Shown piece by piece: positions 60,230 to 64,000 of a DNA stretch of 64,000 bases (within the stretch, counting starts at the first letter, position 1; each line of letters begins with the position of its first letter). Position numbers and translations under genes: made by a program. A model generated the notes under the pieces. It was not told the origin of the DNA, ran no database searches, and saw only the letters and a program-made list of their open reading frames with translations. Source of the stretch: Nitrosotalea sp. (lineage in GTDB: Archaea; Thermoproteota; Nitrososphaeria; Nitrososphaerales; Nitrosopumilaceae); assembly GCA_025451075.1 (NCBI GenBank), contig JANWLA010000041.1:1-64000 (forward strand). Direction: 5' to 3'.

Positions 60230-60375
60230 CTTGTACATGTACTGTACAGGCATTGTTTAAAAAATTGGTGTAGGTTTCTTCTAGTTTGAAAATAGAAAAC
60301 GCCAAAAACCTCAAAAAAATCACAGATTATTCATCAAAATCAGTGTACTACCACATGAAGATACATTATTTGTAA
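60230..60375. repeat. cassette boundary E (promoter plus zinc-finger tail)
   Basis: Minus strand: ACACCAATTTTTTAAAC and leader CAGTACATGTACAAG before the GTG at 60229. Plus strand 60274-60375: the 34-codon frame ending YYHMKIHYL, here with atg aag ata cat tat ttg taa, all changes synonymous relative to copy D. Confidence 0.75.
60256..60264 (-). promoter_or_regulatory. conserved cassette TATA box 5
   Basis: Minus-strand TTTTTTAAA, 27 nt from the GTG at 60229, preceded by ACACCAA. The constant spacing supports the GTG as start. Confidence 0.7.
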
Positions 60376-60397
60376 AATAAATAAAAAAAGATTATAC

Positions 60398-60682
60398 CTA
60401 TTGTGATACTACTTCATAAAATGTCGGCTTGGGTGGTCCATCCATGTAAGAGTGTCCCTTTGACTGGATCTGGAAATGCTGCTGAGTTTTATGCATGGTC
60501 TCAAATTGTTCCTTGGTTTCAAACTCTACCAAGATAACATGCTTGCCGGTACGCGATTCAAGCAACCTCCTTCTTACAAAGCCATCAAATTTTGAAAGTT
60601 CAACATTGGATTTGCCTATCCAGTCCTTAAATTCTGCTTCAGATCCTTTCTTTATCTGAATTTCTGCAGCAACTACAAACAT
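60398..60682 (-). CDS. antibiotic-biosynthesis-monooxygenase (ABM) domain protein
   Basis: From MFVVAAEIQIKKGSEAEF, 94 residues form one ferredoxin-like ABM domain (HVILVEFETKEQFETMHKTQ). Such small dimeric proteins include heme-degrading and quinol monooxygenases; no heme-binding signature can be assigned. The internal ATG is chosen because the ORF-track extension is hydrophobic and overlaps the promoter. Confidence 0.75.
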   Translation of the reverse strand: MFVVAAEIQIKKGSEAEFKDWIGKSNVELSKFDGFVRRRLLESRTGKHVILVEFETKEQFETMHKTQQHFQIQSKGHSYMDGPPKPTFYEVVSQ

Positions 60683-60810
60683 GGAATACGACAATATTAG
60701 TTTGAATAATAATATTTCTAAGATTTTCACACATGGTAAACTTGAGAGATGCATTTCCAATTAGATACAGGCTCAATAGTCCTAAATAACGGAATAATTC
60801 GACCAAGTGT

Positions 60811-61071
60811 ATGAATGAGAAACTCTTGGCATATGGATCAATTATCGCTGCAATTGTCATAATGTCAACAATAGTGTTTCCGTTTTGGAATTTGATTCCC
60901 AGCATGGTGACAGAAAAAGTCAGAGTAGTATACGTACAAGGAGGCAAGTGTACAGTGGAAACAAGCGATGGTTTTGACATACCAAACATACCATGTCCCA
61001 ACGCAAAGGTAGGAGACAACATCACGGCATCATATGATGTCAAAGTAAAAGACAGAGAACACAAAATTTAG
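60811..61071 (+). CDS. small anchored extracytoplasmic protein
   Basis: An 86-residue protein with an N-terminal helix (LLAYGSIIAAIVIMSTIVFPFW) and a short external domain with two cysteines (GGKCTVET, NIPCPNAKVGD). Divergent from the ABM gene and convergent with Pth2. Function unknown. Confidence 0.65.
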   Translation: MNEKLLAYGSIIAAIVIMSTIVFPFWNLIPSMVTEKVRVVYVQGGKCTVETSDGFDIPNIPCPNAKVGDNITASYDVKVKDREHKI

Positions 61072-61075
61072 CAAG

Positions 61076-61432
61076 CTAGAGAAGTTTTAGATCCTTTGTA
61101 ACTTTATCAATCATTTCTTCAGGGGCAGGACCTATTGAGATGCACGTAACAGTTCCAGGCTCTATTTGTGTATGACCTGCATCTGTAACCTCGGACCATG
61201 GAAGACCATGAGATATTGCATCTCTTTTGACTTTATCCAACTCTGACATGCTTGATACTTTGACAACAACTTTTTCTTGGCCATATCTTTCCCACTGGTC
61301 AAACCATTCTCGTTTTGATTTTCTCACGTGTTCTGCGCCAAGTACACATGCATGACCCACCTGGGCTGCAATCTTTCCAGCACCCATGCCCAGATCTTTT
61401 CGTACAACAATTACCTGCTTGATTACGCCCAT
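61076..61432 (-). CDS. pth2: peptidyl-tRNA hydrolase (archaeal/eukaryotic type)
   Basis: This enzyme releases tRNA from peptidyl-tRNAs that drop off ribosomes. MGVIKQVIVVRKDLGMGAGKIAAQVGHAC and DAGHTQIEPGTVTCISIGP are the Pth2 signatures. About 118 residues from the ATG I prefer (61432), four codons inside the ORF-track start. Confidence 0.95.
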   Translation of the reverse strand: MGVIKQVIVVRKDLGMGAGKIAAQVGHACVLGAEHVRKSKREWFDQWERYGQEKVVVKVSSMSELDKVKRDAISHGLPWSEVTDAGHTQIEPGTVTCISIGPAPEEMIDKVTKDLKLL

Positions 61433-61540
61433 ACTAATTTGCAATTACATCAGGACATGTTAAACTTTTGAACACGACAAATGTATCCCATATTTGCAGA
61501 TTATAGTATCAATAAATAACGGCAGTGTTGTAATTAATAC

Positions 61541-61681
61541 ATGCCCGGTATGAAATGCGTATCATGCGGAATTGGATTCTTTTCTGCCACTGGTTCAGAT
61601 AAATGCTCCAAGTGTTCAGGTAAAGGCCAACATGAAGCCGCAGAAAGTCACGACTCTTGTGGCTGCGGTCACAGCCATTAG
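61541..61681 (+). CDS. small cysteine/histidine-rich zinc protein (46 aa)
   Basis: Not in the ORF track. MPGMKCVSCGIGFFSATGSD is followed by KCSKCSGKGQHE and ends SCGCGHSH. Two CxxC pairs make a zinc ribbon, and the C-terminal CGCGHSH could bind a further metal. A TATA-like aataaataa about 25-30 nt before the ATG supports it. Function unknown. Confidence 0.65.
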   Translation: MPGMKCVSCGIGFFSATGSDKCSKCSGKGQHEAAESHDSCGCGHSH

Positions 61682-61795
61682 AAAATTCTAGTGGTCATGT
61701 GATAAATCTCCCTTTTTTGATACAATTTAGGCAAATCAAATTTTCTAAAATCCGTAGTGAATTAATAGTGCAGACAAGACAAAAAATATGACAGC

Positions 61796-62932
61796 ATGGA
61801 TTACGATGTAGTAATAGCAGGTGGAAGTGTTGCAGGTCTCTTGTGTGCACGCGAGATTGCAAGCAAGAACCATAGTGTATTGGTATTAGAAGAAGACTCT
61901 GAGCTTGGCACCCCAGAGCATTGTGGAGGTGTAGTCAGCATACCTGCCATGGACGACCTTGGCATCATACCAATGAGGGCCACACTTGACAACAAGATAC
62001 GCTCTGCAAAGATAGTTGCACCATCTGGAAAAAATTTCACACTAGATGCAAGACCGCAACAAGTCATAGTCTTGGACAGACGAGAGTTTGACAAGCAGAT
62101 TGCACACCAAGCCCAAATCAAGGGAGCTGAAATCAGGGTAAAATCATCACTAAGAGAGATAACAAAAGAAGGAGTAAGAACATCAGACGGAGAGATAAAA
62201 TGTAAAATTGTTGTAGATGCAAGGGGTGTGACACCACTTGTTCAAAAAGATAGGACTGGAACTCTCCAGTCTGCACAATATGAAATCTTTGCAGATTGGA
62301 TAGACAAGGAAAAAATCGAAGTATATCTAGACCAGGAAAAATATCCAGGATTTTTTGCATGGGTCATACCTACCAGAAGAGATGAAGCCAAAGTAGGAGT
62401 CGCCGGAAGAGGAATCAACCCCGCACTAGCAATAGAGGAATTTCTCAAAACAAAAGGAAAACATTCCACCATTAGGAAAATATTTGCACCAATCTGGATC
62501 AAAGGTCCAATCAAAGAATTTGTAACAGGAAATGTTGTAACCATAGGAGATGCGGCAGGACAAGCAAAACCTACGACGGCAGGCGGGATTTATTCATCAG
62601 GAATTGGAGGAATACTTGCGGGAAATACAATTTCCAAGTTCTTAGAATCAGGGGATAGATCAATGCTTTTAGAATACCAAAAAAAATGGAATGAAAAATT
62701 TGGCAAAGAGTTTGAAAATATGCTTCTTGCCCGCTCTCTTCTTGAGAGACTAGACAACAAATCAATTGACGGAATCTTTGAATCAATAACGCCAAAGATG
62801 CTAGATGAGATCTCAAAAGAAGGAAGTTTTGATTTTCACACAACATCAGTTGCAAAGCTATTAGGTGTGAGAGGATCTGTCAAGGCAATCCAGGCAATTC
62901 TTGGAAATGAATTGAGAAGATTGTTGAACTGA
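61796..62932 (+). CDS. geranylgeranyl reductase family protein
   Basis: An FAD-dependent reductase that saturates isoprenoid chains of archaeal membrane lipids. MDYDVVIAGGSVAGLLCAREIA is the dinucleotide fold; the GDAAGQAKPTTAGGIYSSG motif near residue 260 binds FAD and substrate. 378 residues is usual. Known relatives reduce digeranylgeranylglycerophospholipids; others act in chlorophyll or quinone pathways. Confidence 0.9.
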   Translation: MDYDVVIAGGSVAGLLCAREIASKNHSVLVLEEDSELGTPEHCGGVVSIPAMDDLGIIPMRATLDNKIRSAKIVAPSGKNFTLDARPQQVIVLDRREFDKQIAHQAQIKGAEIRVKSSLREITKEGVRTSDGEIKCKIVVDARGVTPLVQKDRTGTLQSAQYEIFADWIDKEKIEVYLDQEKYPGFFAWVIPTRRDEAKVGVAGRGINPALAIEEFLKTKGKHSTIRKIFAPIWIKGPIKEFVTGNVVTIGDAAGQAKPTTAGGIYSSGIGGILAGNTISKFLESGDRSMLLEYQKKWNEKFGKEFENMLLARSLLERLDNKSIDGIFESITPKMLDEISKEGSFDFHTTSVAKLLGVRGSVKAIQAILGNELRRLLN

Positions 62933-62982
62933 GCAACATTTGATAAGCAAGGTATAAATTCGGTAGAAATCGACTTTTTAGC

Positions 62983-63162
62983 ATGTCATCAACTATAACA
63001 TTGCCTGTGTGCAGTTCTTGTCACAGACCAATAATGCCTAACGATAAATGTGTAAAATTTAACTGTCCTAGTTGTGGCTCTGTATTGCTTTGGAGATGTG
63101 AGAGTTGCAGAGAAGCTGCAAGAGTATACAAATGCAATTCATGCAAATTTGAAGGACCTTAA
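62983..63162 (+). CDS. zinc ribbon protein (HVO_2753-like, 59 aa)
   Basis: Missed by the ORF track. MSSTITLPVCSSCHRPIMPN is followed by NCPSCGSVLLWRCESCR and CNSCKFEGP: four CxxC knuckles forming two zinc sites. It matches the small archaeal family I know as HVO_2753-like, often next to the EF-1beta gene, which is the case here (3-nt gap). Confidence 0.82.
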   Translation: MSSTITLPVCSSCHRPIMPNDKCVKFNCPSCGSVLLWRCESCREAARVYKCNSCKFEGP

Positions 63163-63165
63163 AAA

Positions 63166-63447
63166 TTGGCCCGACTTTCGCTTAGAGCAAAAATCCTTCC
63201 AACCGGAACTGAGATAGATCTAGATGACATTGCAAAAAAGATCACGTCTTCCCTAACAGGAGATATTGTGCTTTCAAAATATGTAAAAGAACCACTTGCT
63301 TTTGGTCTCTACTTTCTTAATGCAGAGTTTTCTCTAGACGACAAGGAAGGCCAAATGGATTCTCTTGAAAATACCGTGCGTTCAATTGAAGGAGTAGGAG
63401 AATTCGAAGTGTTAGGTTTGAGCCGAACATCTGTCGATATGAAGTAG
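63166..63447 (+). CDS. ef1b: elongation factor 1-beta
   Basis: The nucleotide exchange factor for aEF-1A. 93 residues from a TTG start: MARLSLRAKILPTGTEIDLDDI, with YVKEPLAFGLYFLNAEFSLDD and the C-terminal GVGEFEVLGLSRTSV typical of the aEF-1beta fold. Three nt after the zinc ribbon gene, so probably co-transcribed and translationally linked. Confidence 0.93.
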   Translation: MARLSLRAKILPTGTEIDLDDIAKKITSSLTGDIVLSKYVKEPLAFGLYFLNAEFSLDDKEGQMDSLENTVRSIEGVGEFEVLGLSRTSVDMK

Positions 63448-63455
63448 GTGTCTCC

Positions 63456-64000
63456 TTGGTAAAAAAAGACGAACTGCTTCAAATGCGGGTCGGCGAAGCA
63501 AAACAAAGAGATGTTGGAAAAAGACGTGCCAGGATAGAACCTGAAGCAATGGAGTTTTTAAAAGTTGAAGCAGGTGACATGATTGAAATTGCTGGAAAAC
63601 GATCTAGTTGTGCAATAGTTTGGCCTGCAGATGATGACAACAAGGCACCAGATGTCATACGAATAGACGGTCAAACAAGAAAGAATGCAGGAGTTGGAAT
63701 AAACGACTTGGTCAATGTAAAAAAAATAATAGCCAAGCCAGCAAAGAGTGTTACACTGATGCCGGTAAACGGCAACGTTACAGTTGACAAGGAATTTACA
63801 GATTTTGTAAAAAACAGATTGAGAGGCTTGCCCCTTTCTGAGGGCGATGAGATATCAGTCATGATTCTTGGAAACTCGATGGACTTTAAGATTCACAAGA
63901 TTGCACCAAAGGCTGTTGTAAAAATAGAGCGAAGCACTGCTGTCACAATACTTACTGAGACATCAGTTGACAAAAAAATCAGGGTCACGTTTGAAGAAAT
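63456..64000 (+). CDS. Cdc48/VAT-type AAA ATPase, N-terminal part (cut by window end)
   Basis: The visible 181 codons are the double-psi barrel and four-stranded N-domain of a Cdc48/p97/VAT unfoldase: VGEAKQRDVGKRRARIEPEAM, DVIRIDGQTRKNAGVGINDL and LRGLPLSEGDEISVM. The ATPase domains would follow beyond the window. I use the TTG at 63456; an in-frame ATG at 63483 is an alternative. It probably acts with the proteasome in protein quality control. Confidence 0.9.
   Translation, partial: MVKKDELLQMRVGEAKQRDVGKRRARIEPEAMEFLKVEAGDMIEIAGKRSSCAIVWPADDDNKAPDVIRIDGQTRKNAGVGINDLVNVKKIIAKPAKSVTLMPVNGNVTVDKEFTDFVKNRLRGLPLSEGDEISVMILGNSMDFKIHKIAPKAVVKIERSTAVTILTETSVDKKIRVTFEE

Noticed and set aside
44357-60375. 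CRISPR-like array
   Set aside because: The repeats are long, few, unevenly spaced and separated by genes; no short regular repeat-spacer pattern exists.
51066-60375. Boundary repeats as insertion sequences or MITEs
   Set aside because: No terminal inverted repeats or target duplications; the sequence is explained by promoter, signal-peptide start and a zinc-finger tail.

Overview
The window is a chromosomal segment of an ammonia-oxidising-type archaeon (Thaumarchaeota/Nitrososphaerota). The evidence is the gene set: archaeal ribosomal protein S26e, aEF-1beta, Cdc48, Alba, PAC2-type proteasome chaperone, NreA with a C-terminal PCNA-interaction motif, pyruvoyl arginine decarboxylase, deoxyhypusine synthases, geranylgeranyl reductase and Pth2. 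Other signs are AT-rich promoters placed for leaderless or near-leaderless transcripts, and many tiny zinc-finger proteins. The genus cannot be fixed from the sequence alone. I found no tRNA, rRNA, CRISPR array or insertion sequence.

Layout. 0-21 kb is core metabolism and information processing: pyrG, an unusual NAD kinase, a PfkB kinase, rps26e, a CDP-alcohol phosphatidyltransferase, a deoxyhypusine synthase-like enzyme, pepF, arginine decarboxylase, peroxiredoxin, pyrophosphatase, a zinc dehydrogenase with an LsrF-like aldolase, then a compact ilvB-ilvN-leuA-leuB operon and aspS. The ilv operon is preceded by a 20-codon reading frame made half of Leu/Ile/Val codons and by a hairpin with a T-run, which looks like an attenuator. 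21-25.7 kb holds two oligopeptide-type ABC ATPases separated by two secreted-protein genes. 25.7-41.4 kb is again housekeeping: SMC, myo-inositol-phosphate synthase (which pairs functionally with the phosphatidyltransferase), a canonical deoxyhypusine synthase, a divergent CysRS, Alba, DNA polymerase IV, an archaeosortase-family protein, NreA and DUF99.

41.5-60.4 kb is an accessory island of secreted or surface proteins. Most minus-strand genes there start with the same signal-peptide codons (MKTL...). Five of them have near-identical promoters with a TATA element exactly 27 nt before the start. Dead copies of the MKTL start lie directly behind five genes of the island, and a decayed 3' tail of a C2H2 zinc-finger frame (...YYHMKIHYL) is repeated between cassettes. 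Recurrent modules are a ~50-residue two-cysteine domain (five copies in the window), Ig-like domains, Asp-box propellers, cupredoxin-like domains without copper ligands, and two PEF-type C-terminal sorting signals that match the archaeosortase at 37-38 kb. A 1,301-residue propeller/FnIII protein sits between direct repeats of the same element. HicBA and a frameshifted DUF4258/DUF2283 pair are interspersed.

60.4-64 kb returns to core genes: an ABM-domain protein, Pth2, geranylgeranyl reductase, a zinc ribbon protein, aEF-1beta and the 5' part of a Cdc48/VAT ATPase cut by the window edge.
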